64,000 nucleotides of DNA, taken from positions 1,116,001 to 1,180,000 of the forward strand of contig NZ_CP180351.1 of NCBI RefSeq assembly GCF_048006345.1, read 5' to 3'. A program made the translations under genes and the position numbers. Each line of letters opens with the position of its first letter. Position 1 is the first letter of the stretch. This document shows positions 34,691 to 44,065 of the stretch, piece by piece. The notes beneath the pieces are model-generated. The model was not told the DNA's origin. It did not search any database and saw nothing but the letters and a program-made list of their open reading frames with translations. This DNA is from Marivita sp030148515 (GTDB lineage Bacteria; Pseudomonadota; Alphaproteobacteria; Rhodobacterales; Rhodobacteraceae).

Positions 34691-36163
34691 ATGCCATTAC
34701 TCTGGCTTTTCCTGATTGTTCTCGCGATCGCTGGCGCTGCCTTTGTGCTCGCACGCATGCGTGTGATGGCGATGTCGGGTCAGGACCGACGCTCCCTTCA
34801 TTCTCTCCCGAATTACTACGGCAGCAATGCCGCGATGAAATCCGCGATTCCTGCCCTGCTGGTTCTGGTGATCTGGCTTATCGCGCAACCGTTTTACGTG
34901 AACAGCGTTGTGTCTGGAGCAATCCCCGACAGTGATATCGCCGAGACCTCGTCGCGCAGCCTCGTGCTGGCGGAAGTGCGTCGCGCAGCGGATGGCATTG
35001 ATCTGGCCATTGCCACCGGCAACATGACCGAAGACGAGGCGCGGAACATGCGCGCCGACATCTCTGACGTGACACAGCGACTGTCCGATGCCGGTGCCAT
35101 CGTGACCTCGCAGATTACACAGCCTATCTTGCGGGCAGCCCAGCAATTCCGTGTGATGAACAGCACCGGTTACCAGCTTATGAGCATCGTTGTTCTGCTG
35201 ATCGCTGTTGCCGGTGGCCTTTGGGCGTTCAAGGAAACACGGCCGGATTTCCGTGCGCGCAATGTTGTGGAACAGGGCGTGCGTGTCCTGCTCATCGCGG
35301 CCGCGTCCATCGCGATCCTCACCACGCTGGGCATCGTTCTGTCTCTGGTGTTCAACACGATCGAGTTCTTCCGCCTCTACCCGGCGTCAGAGTTCTTCTT
35401 CGGCACCAGCTGGGCACCCAGCTTCTCGGGTCGCGGCGGCTCGTCGGACCTTGGCATCCTGCCGCTGCTCTGGGGCACCTTCTACATCTCCATCGTTGCG
35501 CTGATCGTGGCGGTTCCCATCGGGTTGTTCTCTGCGATTTACCTCTCGGAATACGCCAGTCCCAAGGTCCGCGCTTTTGCCAAGCCGATGCTCGAAGTGT
35601 TGGCGGGTATCCCGACCATTGTTTACGGTCTCTTCGCCCTGCTCACCGTAGGCCCGCTGCTGGTCAGCGTGTTTGGCGATGACGGCCTTGGCTGGATGCA
35701 GGCTGGCACCGCTGTGATGACCGCCGGTTTGGTCATGGGCATCATGCTGATCCCGTTTGTGTCGTCGCTGTCGGACGACATCATCAATGCGGTGCCGCAA
35801 GCCATGCGCGACGGGTCCTACGGTTTGGGTGCGACCCAATCTGAGACCATCCGCCAGGTGGTTCTGCCTGCCGCCCTGCCCGGCATCGTCGGTGCGATCC
35901 TTCTCGCCGCGAGCCGTGCCATTGGCGAGACCATGATCGTGGTTTTGGGCGCGGGTGCCGCAGCACGCCTGTCGCTCAACCCGTTCGAAGCGATGACAAC
36001 AGTGACCGCGAAGATCGTATCGCAGCTGACCGGCGACTCGGACTTCGCCTCGCCCGAAGCGCTTGTCGCCTTTGCCCTTGGGATGACGCTCTTTGTCATC
36101 ACGCTCGGGCTCAATATCTTCGCGCTCTACATCGTGCGCAAATACCGGGAGCAGTACGAATGA
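34691..36163 (+). CDS. pstC: Phosphate ABC transporter permease PstC (long form)
   Basis: A 490-residue permease, much longer than the usual 310-330. The C-terminal 290 residues carry the typical permease with GRGGSSDLGILPLLWGTFYI and the coupling loop QAMRDGSYGLGATQSETIR. The N-terminal 200 residues add two extra hydrophobic segments (residues 3-21 and 52-72) around a periplasmic, helical stretch rich in charge. Enlarged PstC is known in alphaproteobacteria. The stop overlaps the pstA ATG by four bases. The ATG at 34691 starts the first membrane segment directly. Confidence 0.92.
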   Translation: MPLLWLFLIVLAIAGAAFVLARMRVMAMSGQDRRSLHSLPNYYGSNAAMKSAIPALLVLVIWLIAQPFYVNSVVSGAIPDSDIAETSSRSLVLAEVRRAADGIDLAIATGNMTEDEARNMRADISDVTQRLSDAGAIVTSQITQPILRAAQQFRVMNSTGYQLMSIVVLLIAVAGGLWAFKETRPDFRARNVVEQGVRVLLIAAASIAILTTLGIVLSLVFNTIEFFRLYPASEFFFGTSWAPSFSGRGGSSDLGILPLLWGTFYISIVALIVAVPIGLFSAIYLSEYASPKVRAFAKPMLEVLAGIPTIVYGLFALLTVGPLLVSVFGDDGLGWMQAGTAVMTAGLVMGIMLIPFVSSLSDDIINAVPQAMRDGSYGLGATQSETIRQVVLPAALPGIVGAILLAASRAIGETMIVVLGAGAAARLSLNPFEAMTTVTAKIVSQLTGDSDFASPEALVAFALGMTLFVITLGLNIFALYIVRKYREQYE

Positions 36164-37482
36164 CCGACGCCAGCATGGACAGCGTCCCGATGAAGGGCCG
36201 CCTGACAACCGTCGACGCCCGCACCAAGAAACGCAACGCCGCCGAGAAGCGCTTCAAGGCCTACGGCATGATTGCGATCCTGATCGGCATCTTCTTCCTT
36301 GTTGTTCTGGCGGTCTCTATCCTGCGGTCTGGGATCCCGGCCTTCACGCAGGCAGAGATGAAACTGGAATTTGTCCTGACGCAGGAAGAGTTCGACTCCG
36401 CGGAAAGTCAGGTTCTGAAGACCAAGGCCTATGAAGCAATCTTCATCAACAAGCTGAGCACCGCGTTGACCGAAAAGGGCATCTCGGTTGATTTCGACGC
36501 TGCTGCGATTGAACGCCTTCTGGGCAAGCCGGGTAGCACGATCCGTGAATATTTCCGCGCAAACCCCGATCAGATCGGCACGCCGGTCACCTTCAGCCTG
36601 CCCGCCTCGTCCCGCGTGGACGGCTACTTCAAGGGCCGCGTTACCCGTGACAGCGTTGTCGATAGCCGCTTTTTCGAAGCCAGCGACCTTGATATCGTGG
36701 ACGCGCTTGCGGACGCGGGCATCATCGTGCGCAACTTCAACTGGAACTTCATCACCGGGTCGGATTCCGGTGTGGACAACCCCGGCGGTGCGGGCATCGG
36801 TGTGTCGGTGATCGGATCGTTCTTCATGATGCTGGTGGTGCTTGCCTTGTCGCTGCCCATCGGTGTGGCCGCGTCCATCTATCTCGAGGAATTCGCGCCA
36901 CAGAACTGGTTCACCGACCTGATCGAAGTGAACATCTCGAACCTTGCCGCCGTGCCGTCCATCGTGTTCGGTATCCTTGGTCTCGCCGTGTTCATCCAGT
37001 TCATGCACCTGCCCCAGTCGGCCCCGCTTGTCGGTGGTCTGGTGCTGACGCTGATGACCCTGCCGACCATCATCATTTCCACCCGTGCGTCGCTCAAGGC
37101 GGTGCCGCCGTCGATCCGCGAAGCCGCTCTGGGCGTGGGCGCGTCCAAGATGCAGACCGTGTTCCACCACGTCCTGCCGCTGGCCGCACCGGGCATCCTC
37201 ACCGGCACCATCATCGGTCTGGCGCAGGCGCTTGGGGAAACCGCTCCGCTGCTGCTGATCGGCATGGTCGGCTTTATCGCGCGCGCCTATCCAGAAGGTG
37301 TGGTATCAGGTTTCATCGACCCCAATTCCGCGATGCCTGCACAGATCTACACTTGGGCCGCCCGCGCCGATGCCGGGTTCTACGAAAAAGCCTGGGGCGG
37401 GATCATCATCCTGCTCATCTTCCTCCTGACGATGAACATCATCGCCATCATTCTGCGCCGTCGCTTCGAGCGCCGCTGGTAA
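36160..37482 (+). CDS. pstA: Phosphate ABC transporter permease PstA (long form)
   Basis: A 440-residue permease against about 290 in E. coli. After a cytoplasmic N-terminus and first membrane segment (residues 40-62) comes a periplasmic insert of about 150 residues, then the permease core with PIGVAASIYLEEFAP, VPSIVFGILGLAVFI and the coupling motif PPSIREAALGVGASKMQT. Pairs with the long PstC; the matching inserts in both suggest that they interact in the periplasm, perhaps with PstS. The gene overlaps pstC and is 15 bases from pstB. Confidence 0.92.
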   Translation: MTDASMDSVPMKGRLTTVDARTKKRNAAEKRFKAYGMIAILIGIFFLVVLAVSILRSGIPAFTQAEMKLEFVLTQEEFDSAESQVLKTKAYEAIFINKLSTALTEKGISVDFDAAAIERLLGKPGSTIREYFRANPDQIGTPVTFSLPASSRVDGYFKGRVTRDSVVDSRFFEASDLDIVDALADAGIIVRNFNWNFITGSDSGVDNPGGAGIGVSVIGSFFMMLVVLALSLPIGVAASIYLEEFAPQNWFTDLIEVNISNLAAVPSIVFGILGLAVFIQFMHLPQSAPLVGGLVLTLMTLPTIIISTRASLKAVPPSIREAALGVGASKMQTVFHHVLPLAAPGILTGTIIGLAQALGETAPLLLIGMVGFIARAYPEGVVSGFIDPNSAMPAQIYTWAARADAGFYEKAWGGIIILLIFLLTMNIIAIILRRRFERRW

Positions 37483-37497
37483 ACAGGACCCTGCCCC

Positions 37498-38295
37498 ATG
37501 TACGATATTCCACATCCCACACAGGAGACCGCCGTGACGGACGTCAAGATCAAAGCCAAAGACGTACAGGTCTATTACGGTGATAATCACGCGATCAAGG
37601 ACGTGTCGGTCGAGATCGAGAACAACACGGTGACCGCGTTCATCGGCCCGTCCGGCTGCGGCAAGTCGACATTCCTGCGCTGCCTCAACCGGATGAACGA
37701 CACGATCGACATCTGCCGCGTCGAAGGCGATATCCTGATCGACGGCGACGACATCTACGACAAGCGTGTCGATCCGGTGCAGCTGCGCGCCAAGGTCGGC
37801 ATGGTGTTCCAGAAGCCGAACCCGTTCCCCAAGTCGATCTACGACAACATCGCCTATGGTCCGCGCATCCATGGCATGGCGCGCAATAAAGCCGAACTGG
37901 ACGATATCGTCGAACGCGCTCTGCGTCGGGGTGCGATCTGGGAAGAGGTCAAAGACCGTCTTCAGGCGCCGGGCACCGGCCTGTCAGGTGGCCAGCAACA
38001 GCGCCTCTGCATTGCCCGCGCCGTTGCGACCGAACCCGAAGTGCTGCTGATGGACGAGCCGTGTTCCGCGCTTGACCCCATCGCCACAGCGCAGGTTGAG
38101 GAATTGATTGACGAGTTGCGCCAGAACTACGCAGTGGTGATCGTGACCCACTCCATGCAGCAGGCCGCGCGTGTGAGCCAGAAAACTGCCTTCTTCCACT
38201 TGGGCAATCTGGTTGAATACGACGACACGTCGAAGATTTTCACGAACCCCGAAGACAGCCGCACCGAAAGCTACATCACCGGACGGATTGGATAA
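37498..38295 (+). CDS. pstB: Phosphate ABC transporter ATPase PstB
   Basis: A 265-residue ATPase with Walker A GPSGCGKST, Q-loop FQKPNPFPKSIYDN, signature LSGGQQQRLCIARA and Walker B VLLMDEPCSALDP; all are typical of PstB. It drives phosphate import and takes part in Pho signalling with PhoU. The ATG at 37498 is the likely start; a GTG at 37534 has a better ribosome site (CAGGAG) and would give 253 residues. PhoU starts five bases after the stop. Confidence 0.95.
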   Translation: MYDIPHPTQETAVTDVKIKAKDVQVYYGDNHAIKDVSVEIENNTVTAFIGPSGCGKSTFLRCLNRMNDTIDICRVEGDILIDGDDIYDKRVDPVQLRAKVGMVFQKPNPFPKSIYDNIAYGPRIHGMARNKAELDDIVERALRRGAIWEEVKDRLQAPGTGLSGGQQQRLCIARAVATEPEVLLMDEPCSALDPIATAQVEELIDELRQNYAVVIVTHSMQQAARVSQKTAFFHLGNLVEYDDTSKIFTNPEDSRTESYITGRIG

Positions 38296-38299
38296 CATC

Positions 38300-39037
38300 G
38301 TGACCCGAACGAAAGACCACATCTCAAGCGCGTTTGACCGCGATCTTGAAGGCATTCAGGCCCGCATCATGAAGATGGGCGGACTTGTGGAGCAGGCGAT
38401 CCTCGACGCCGCACAGGCGCTCGAAACCCGTGACCTCGAACTTGCCGAACAGGTCCGCGCCAATGACCGGGTGATTGACGAACTGGAGGAGCTTCTGAAC
38501 GAAGAAGCCGCCCGCGTCATCGCCCTGCGTGCGCCGACCGCCATCGACCTGCGGGTGATCCTGTCGGTCATGCGCATGAGCGCAAACCTCGAACGGATCG
38601 GTGACCTCGCCAAGAACCTTGCCAAGCGCAACGCGGTTCTGATGACCATGCCGGCGATCAACGGATCGGCTGCGCAGTTGCGCCGCATGTCGCGCGATGT
38701 ACAGATCATGCTCAAGGACGCGCTGGACGCCTATATCCAGCGCGACGAAGCGCTGGCCCGCGACGTGATCGAACGTGATGTGGACATCGACCAGATGTAC
38801 AACACGCTGTTCCGGGAATTCCTGACATTCATGTTGGAAGACCCGCGCAACATCACACCCTGTATGCACCTGCATTTCATCGCCAAGAACGTGGAGCGCA
38901 TGGGCGACCACGTGACCTCGATTGCAGAACAGGTGGTGTTCCTTGTCACTGGCGAAAAGCCCGAAGAGCCGCGCCAGAAAGAAGACACAACCTCGACCGA
39001 TACCGAGATGTCATCTGTAGCCAACCGCGGAGTGTAA
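38300..39037 (+). CDS. phoU: Phosphate signalling protein PhoU
   Basis: A 245-residue all-helical protein with the two PhoU repeats; metal-binding type motifs are DEAL-like LIDELEELLNEEAARVI in repeat 1 and ERDVDIDQMYNTLFRE in repeat 2. PhoU links PstSCAB activity to the PhoR kinase and represses the Pho regulon when phosphate is plentiful. The GTG at 38300 was chosen because it follows the pstB stop by four bases and begins the conserved TRTKDHISSAFDRDL. Four bases separate it from phoB. Confidence 0.95.
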   Translation: MTRTKDHISSAFDRDLEGIQARIMKMGGLVEQAILDAAQALETRDLELAEQVRANDRVIDELEELLNEEAARVIALRAPTAIDLRVILSVMRMSANLERIGDLAKNLAKRNAVLMTMPAINGSAAQLRRMSRDVQIMLKDALDAYIQRDEALARDVIERDVDIDQMYNTLFREFLTFMLEDPRNITPCMHLHFIAKNVERMGDHVTSIAEQVVFLVTGEKPEEPRQKEDTTSTDTEMSSVANRGV

Positions 39038-39040
39038 GCC

Positions 39041-39730
39041 ATGTCCAGCGTCCAGCCGACGGTTCTGGTCGTCGAAGATGAACCCGCACAGCGCGAGGTT
39101 CTGGGATACAACCTCGAAGCCGAGGGCTTTCGTGTGGCCAAGGCGGAAAACGGCGAAGAGGCGCTGATCCTTGTTGACGAGGAACAGCCCGACATCATCG
39201 TGCTGGATTGGATGCTGCCGAATGTTTCGGGCATCGAAGTGTGCCGCCAACTCAAGACCCGCGCGGACACGCGCAATGTGCCGATCATCATGCTGTCCGC
39301 CCGCTCGGAAGAGGTGGACCGCGTGCGCGGCCTCGAAACCGGTGCGGATGACTATGTGATCAAGCCGTATTCGGTTGTGGAATTAATGGCCCGCGTCCGC
39401 GCCCAACTCCGGCGCACCCGACCGGCAGCAGCAGGATTGCGGCTCGAATTCGAGGACATCATCCTCGATGCCGAAACCCACCGCGTCACGCGGGACGGCT
39501 CCGAAGTCAAACTCGGCCCAACCGAATTCCGCCTGCTGTCAACGTTGATGGAGAAGCCGGGCCGTGTCTGGTCGCGGGAACAGCTTCTGGACCGGGTCTG
39601 GGGCCGGGACATCTATGTCGACACCCGGACTGTCGATGTGCATATCGGTCGCCTGCGCAAGTCGCTGACCACGACCGGTGGAGCGGACCCTCTGCGCACA
39701 GTGCGTGGCGCTGGCTATTCACTGGGGTGA
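39041..39730 (+). CDS. phoB: Phosphate regulon response regulator PhoB
   Basis: A 229-residue OmpR-type response regulator. Receiver: VVEDEPAQRE, phospho-acceptor D56 in VLDWMLPN, Lys in IKPYS. C-terminal winged helix: EVKLGPTEFRLLSTLMEKPG, then VDVHIGRLRKSL. It would bind the Pho box upstream of pstS. It is the last gene of the pst operon, and its partner kinase gene converges on it. Confidence 0.95.
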   Translation: MSSVQPTVLVVEDEPAQREVLGYNLEAEGFRVAKAENGEEALILVDEEQPDIIVLDWMLPNVSGIEVCRQLKTRADTRNVPIIMLSARSEEVDRVRGLETGADDYVIKPYSVVELMARVRAQLRRTRPAAAGLRLEFEDIILDAETHRVTRDGSEVKLGPTEFRLLSTLMEKPGRVWSREQLLDRVWGRDIYVDTRTVDVHIGRLRKSLTTTGGADPLRTVRGAGYSLG

Positions 39731-39743
39731 TCCTCTGGGCCGG

Positions 39744-39767
39744 GGATGATGCGGTGACGCATCATCC
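39744..39767. terminator. Hairpin between convergent phoB and phoR
   Basis: GGATGATGCG (39744-39753) and CGCATCATCC (39758-39767) form a perfect 10-base stem with loop GTGA, followed by GTTTCC on the plus strand. It lies in the 84-base gap between the convergent stops and probably ends transcription, although the T-run is short. Confidence 0.6.
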
Positions 39768-39814
39768 GTTTCCGTTGACGGAATTGTCGGCAGTCCATGC
39801 CGATGACAGCCGGT

Positions 39815-40864
39815 TCAGTCCTGACGTCCGTCCATCGGCAGGATCACGGTAAAGGTCGTGCCCTTGCCCAACTGGCTTTCAACCTGCAGACGGCCCCGGT
39901 GCCTGTTGACGATGTGCTTTACGATGGCCAAGCCCAGCCCGGTGCCGCCCAATTCGCGAGAGCGATGGCTGTCGACCCGGTAGAAACGTTCGGTGAGACG
40001 CGGCAGGTGAACCGCATCAATGCCCGGTCCGGTGTCGCTCACCTCGATCCGCACCCCCTGCCCGCGCAGCCGCGTCTCGTAATCGGGAACGCCCAGGCTG
40101 ATCCGGATATAGGCACCTTTGCCCGAGTATTTGATCGCATTCTCAACGAGGTTGGTCAGGATCTGCCGCAACTGGTCGGCGTCACCCGGCACCACGATAG
40201 GCTCTGGCGGCAAATGGACCGACATGCCGATCCCGGCCTCGTCCGCCAATTGCGCAAGGCTGTGGCGCGTTTGTTCGATCATCGCCCCCAAATCGACCTG
40301 GCCCGCCGGACGCACGCGCTCTTCGGCTTCGACGCGGCTGAGTGATAGCAGATCCGACACAAGGCGGTTCATGCGCTCTGCTTCCGCCCCCATGATGCCC
40401 AGAAAACGTTCCTGCGCCTTGGCGTCATTTCGTGCCGGCCCCTGCAGCGTTTCGATGAACCCCAAGAGGGCTGTCAAAGGCGTGCGCAGCTCATGGCTGA
40501 CATTGGCCACAAAATCGCGGCGCATCTGCCCGGCCTGCTCCATCGGCGTGATGTCCTCAAAAGACACCAGAACGCCCTGCTTTCCCTGCATCGGCACCGC
40601 GCCGCAGGTGACTCGATAGGTGATGTCGTGCTGCCCGTCATTGGTCAGATAGCGGGTTTCGCGCCGGGTGCCGTCGCGCTGAACCTGCTCGATCGTATCC
40701 AGCAAAGTCGGCTGGCGCAGTGCGGTGATGAAATGCCGTCCCTCGATATTCTTGCCCAGCAGCTTTTCGGCAGCGGCATTGGTCGCAAAAATCCGGTGAT
40801 CCGGCGCAATAAGCAGCGCCGGAATGCCCAGAACCATCAGAACATCGCGGGGCGCTGCGGTCAT
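39815..40864 (-). CDS. phoR: PhoR-like histidine kinase without membrane segment
   Basis: A 349-residue kinase: PAS domain at residues 5-105, HisKA with phospho-acceptor H124 (VSHELRTPL), and HATPase with ILTNLVENAIKYS, DTGPGID and GTGLGLAIVKH. It resembles PhoR in kinase core and position, converging on phoB. E. coli PhoR has N-terminal membrane anchors; none is seen here and no upstream coding sequence is available, because the ATG overlaps the stop of the preceding PLP-enzyme gene by four bases. The call as PhoR rests mainly on context. Confidence 0.8.
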   Translation of the reverse strand: MTAAPRDVLMVLGIPALLIAPDHRIFATNAAAEKLLGKNIEGRHFITALRQPTLLDTIEQVQRDGTRRETRYLTNDGQHDITYRVTCGAVPMQGKQGVLVSFEDITPMEQAGQMRRDFVANVSHELRTPLTALLGFIETLQGPARNDAKAQERFLGIMGAEAERMNRLVSDLLSLSRVEAEERVRPAGQVDLGAMIEQTRHSLAQLADEAGIGMSVHLPPEPIVVPGDADQLRQILTNLVENAIKYSGKGAYIRISLGVPDYETRLRGQGVRIEVSDTGPGIDAVHLPRLTERFYRVDSHRSRELGGTGLGLAIVKHIVNRHRGRLQVESQLGKGTTFTVILPMDGRQD

Positions 40865-42045
40865 TTGACCGCTGCCACCGATGCCAGGCCTGCGTCGAAC
40901 GCTCCAATCAGTGCGTCCGGATCCTCAAGCCCGACGGACACTCGGAAGAACCCTTCGGTCATGCCTTGTGCCGCGCGCGCCTCGGGGGTGAGTCCTCGAT
41001 GGGAAGAACTCGCCGGGTGTGACAGGGTGGTGCCGACATCCCCCAGCGTTGGGGCAAAGGCGATCTGATGCGCCCCTTGTGTAAAGGCGTTGGCCTCTGC
41101 CCGTCCACCATGCAACTCGAAGCTCACCATGTTGCAGCCGCGTCCCTGCAAAAGCCCTTGCGAACGGGCGCGGTCGGGATGGTCCGGGCGCGTCGGATAG
41201 AGCACGCGCTTGATCAAAGGTTGCGCTGCCAGATGATCTGCCAGACGTGCGGCATTCGATTCCGCCCGGTCAAAGCGCAGGTCAAAGGACATCAACCCGC
41301 GCTCGGCCAGCCAGCAATCGAACGGGCTGGGCGTCATGCCCGTGGTCACTGCAAAATCGTAGATTGCCTTGCTCAGGGCGGCGTCCCGCGTCGCCACCCA
41401 ACCCAGCGTCACGTCCGAATGGCCGGCCAGCAGCTTGGTCACCGAATGCAGCACCACATCCGCGCCCAGTTCGAACGGTGTGACAGCGCGCGGCGTGGTG
41501 AAGGTGTTGTCGACGACCAAAAGCACGCCCTTCTCGCGGCAGAGATCGGCGATCCCCTGCACATCCGCAATCCGCAGCGTCGGGTTCGACACCACCTCGA
41601 TCAGCACCAATCGCGTATTGGGCCGCAGCGCCGCCGCGATCGCCGCCGCATCCGTCGGATCGGCGAGCGAGGTTGCGATCCCCAATCGGGGCAGGTCGTC
41701 GCGCATCATCCGCAGGGACCGCCCGTAAAGCTGATCACCACCGACCACATGATCCCCCGCCTTGCACAGTCCCAGCAGCACGGCTGTCACCGCCGCCATA
41801 CCAGACCCCAGAACGATCCCCGGAACGGGAGCGCCTTCCATTGCGTCGATCCGGCGCGCCAGAACATCGGCGTTGGGATGGCCCTCGCGCGCATAGGTGT
41901 AGCCTTCGGTACGGCCTTCGTATTGATCGTCAAGCTGATCCGGGGTTGTGCTGGCATACACCACCGACGGCATGAGCGGCGTCACCACGGGGCTGGACGC
42001 GCTGTTGGGAAGTCCGCCGGGACGCATCAGGGTTGGTTTCATCAT
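40861..42045 (-). CDS. Cys/Met-metabolism PLP-dependent enzyme (cystathionine gamma-synthase/lyase family)
   Basis: A 394-residue fold-type I PLP enzyme. The PLP lysine is in HSVTKLLAGHSDVT; other motifs are YAREGHPN, LGSGMAAVTAVLL and VDNTFTTPRAVTPFELGADV. The family includes cystathionine gamma-synthase, cystathionine beta- and gamma-lyase, O-acetylhomoserine sulfhydrylase and methionine gamma-lyase; motifs do not decide between them. The ATG at 42045 follows GGAG by ten bases. The 3' overlap with the phoR-like gene (four bases) shows the two are co-transcribed, although their roles look unrelated. Confidence 0.85.
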   Translation of the reverse strand: MMKPTLMRPGGLPNSASSPVVTPLMPSVVYASTTPDQLDDQYEGRTEGYTYAREGHPNADVLARRIDAMEGAPVPGIVLGSGMAAVTAVLLGLCKAGDHVVGGDQLYGRSLRMMRDDLPRLGIATSLADPTDAAAIAAALRPNTRLVLIEVVSNPTLRIADVQGIADLCREKGVLLVVDNTFTTPRAVTPFELGADVVLHSVTKLLAGHSDVTLGWVATRDAALSKAIYDFAVTTGMTPSPFDCWLAERGLMSFDLRFDRAESNAARLADHLAAQPLIKRVLYPTRPDHPDRARSQGLLQGRGCNMVSFELHGGRAEANAFTQGAHQIAFAPTLGDVGTTLSHPASSSHRGLTPEARAAQGMTEGFFRVSVGLEDPDALIGAFDAGLASVAAVK

Positions 42046-42176
42046 TGTCGCAAAACTCCGTTCAATTCTTGTGCGCAGGCCTGCCACAAAGCAGGCGCGG
42101 CAACAATGGGCGGCGCGACGGTACGTTCTTCATTCCAACCCTTGCGCTGAAATAGCACTCAGGCGATGACGGGCGC

Positions 42177-43064
42177 ATGACACAGCGCCCCGATATCCTT
42201 TGCATCGGCTCCGTCCTTTGGGACGTGATCGGCCGATCAGACCGCCACATGAAACAGGGCGCAGACGTGCCCGGCCATATCACCCGTCTGCCGGGTGGTG
42301 TTGCGCTCAATATCGCAATGACGCTGGCGCGGTTTGACCTGCTGCCCGCCCTGCTGAGCGTCGTTGGCCGTGATCCCGAAGGCAACGAATTGGTTGCCGC
42401 CTGCGACCGACTTGGGCTGATCACCGATCACCTCTACCGCTCGGACGATCTGCCCACTGATCAATACATGGCGGTCGAGGGCAAGAACGGCCTGATCGCC
42501 GCCATCGCCGACGCCCATTCGCTGGAGCAGGCGGGTGACAAGATCCTGCGCCCGCTGATCACCGGGCCTGTGGGATTTGTCGAAGCTCCCTTCCCCGGAC
42601 CCATCGCGCTGGATGGCAACCTTACGGAAACGCTGCTCGACCAGATCGTCCATCACCCGGCCTTTGCCGCAGCCGATCTGCGCATTGCACCCGCGTCGCC
42701 CGGCAAAGCGGAACGACTGCTGCCCTTCATCCGCGCGGGCAAAGGGGTGCTCTATGTAAACCTCGAAGAGGCGGGCCTTCTGTGCCAGACCGAATTCACC
42801 AATGCTCCCCAAGCCGGGGCTGCGCTGATCGAACGCGGAGCCGCACGCGCCTTGGTCACCGATGGTGGCAATGTCACCTGCGACGCCACAGCCGAGGGCA
42901 TCCTCGCCGAACGCCCACCCGAGGTGATGGTCACCCGTGTCACGGGCGCTGGCGACACCTTCATGGCCGCCCATATCGCGTCAGAGTTGCGCGGTGCCGA
43001 CCGCCCCACAGCCCTGCACCGCGCCCTTGCCACTGCTGCCGCCTATGTCGCCGGAGGAACCTGA
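42177..43064 (+). CDS. psuK: PfkB-family carbohydrate kinase, probable pseudouridine kinase
   Basis: A 295-residue ribokinase-like protein with the N-terminal GGVALNIAMTLARF and the C-terminal signature VTGAGDTFMAAH, in which the Asp is the catalytic base. The PfkB family is broad, but the next gene, two bases downstream, is a pseudouridine-5'-phosphate glycosidase, so pseudouridine is the likely substrate, phosphorylated to its 5'-phosphate. The ATG at 42177 begins the conserved sheet directly (DILCIGSVLWD). Sure of family, moderately sure of substrate. Confidence 0.8.
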   Translation: MTQRPDILCIGSVLWDVIGRSDRHMKQGADVPGHITRLPGGVALNIAMTLARFDLLPALLSVVGRDPEGNELVAACDRLGLITDHLYRSDDLPTDQYMAVEGKNGLIAAIADAHSLEQAGDKILRPLITGPVGFVEAPFPGPIALDGNLTETLLDQIVHHPAFAAADLRIAPASPGKAERLLPFIRAGKGVLYVNLEEAGLLCQTEFTNAPQAGAALIERGAARALVTDGGNVTCDATAEGILAERPPEVMVTRVTGAGDTFMAAHIASELRGADRPTALHRALATAAAYVAGGT

Positions 43065-43065
43065 C

Positions 43066-43983
43066 ATGACCACCCTGCCCCTCGATATCTCCGTCGCTGT
43101 CCAGACCGCGCTTGATGCGGGAAAACCCGTCGTCGCGCTCGAGTTGACCATCATCACCCACGGGATGCCCTGGCCCCAGAACCTCGAGACCGCGCGCGCC
43201 ATCGAGGCCACCGTGCGCGACGCAGGTGCCGAACCCGCCACCATCGCTGTGATCGAAGGCCGCCTCTGCGTGGGCCTGAGCGCTGACCAGCTTGAAGCAC
43301 TGGCGCAGGCCAAACAGGTCGCCAAGCTCAGCCGTGCCGACATGGCGGTCTGTATGGCCAAGGGCGGCACGGGTGCCACAACCGTCGCCGCAACCATGAT
43401 CGCGGCCCATCTCGCCGGGATCAAAGTCTTTGCGACGGGCGGGATTGGCGGCGTCCATCGCGGTGCCGATCAAAGCTTTGACATCTCCGCCGATCTTCAG
43501 GAACTCTCGCAAACTCCGGTTACGGTCGTTGCGGCGGGTGCGAAAGCCATCCTTGACCTGCCGAAAACGCTCGAAGTGCTGGAAACGCTGGGTGTTCCGG
43601 TGATGGCTTATGGCCAGGATGTTCTGCCCGCCTTCTGGTCACGCGGGTCGAACCTCAAAGCGCCGCTGCGTGCGGACACACCCGCAGAAATCGCCAAATC
43701 GCATCTGATGCGCGCATCACTTGGCCTGCCCGGCGGGCAATTGATCGCCAACCCGATCCCGGCCGAGGCCGAAATCCCTCATACCGAGATTCACCCGATC
43801 ATCACCCGCGCCACGCAGGACGCCGAAACGCATGGCATCTCGGGAAAGGCCCTCACGCCTTACCTGCTGCAGCGTATTTTCGAACTGACCGAAGGACGGT
43901 CGCTCAAGGCAAATATCGCATTGGTGCTGAACAATGCTCGTCTTGGGGCGCAAATTGCACAGGAATTGGTAGCTCTGCGTTGA
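43066..43983 (+). CDS. psuG: Pseudouridine-5'-phosphate glycosidase
   Basis: A 305-residue PsuG. It has the family signatures VVALELTIITHGMPWPQN, AVIEGRLCVGLS, MAKGGTGATTVAATM and FATGGIGGVHRGA. PsuG splits pseudouridine 5'-phosphate into uracil and ribose 5-phosphate by breaking the C-C glycosidic bond. The ATG at 43066 has GGAGG seven bases upstream. With the kinase gene it makes a complete two-step pseudouridine salvage route. Confidence 0.93.
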   Translation: MTTLPLDISVAVQTALDAGKPVVALELTIITHGMPWPQNLETARAIEATVRDAGAEPATIAVIEGRLCVGLSADQLEALAQAKQVAKLSRADMAVCMAKGGTGATTVAATMIAAHLAGIKVFATGGIGGVHRGADQSFDISADLQELSQTPVTVVAAGAKAILDLPKTLEVLETLGVPVMAYGQDVLPAFWSRGSNLKAPLRADTPAEIAKSHLMRASLGLPGGQLIANPIPAEAEIPHTEIHPIITRATQDAETHGISGKALTPYLLQRIFELTEGRSLKANIALVLNNARLGAQIAQELVALR

Positions 43984-44065
43984 AAAACAGGATCTTGGCC
44001 CCGGCACCCATTGTAGACCGCAGCCCGACCTCCTAGGTTTTCAACGAACCAGTGACGGACCCGAC

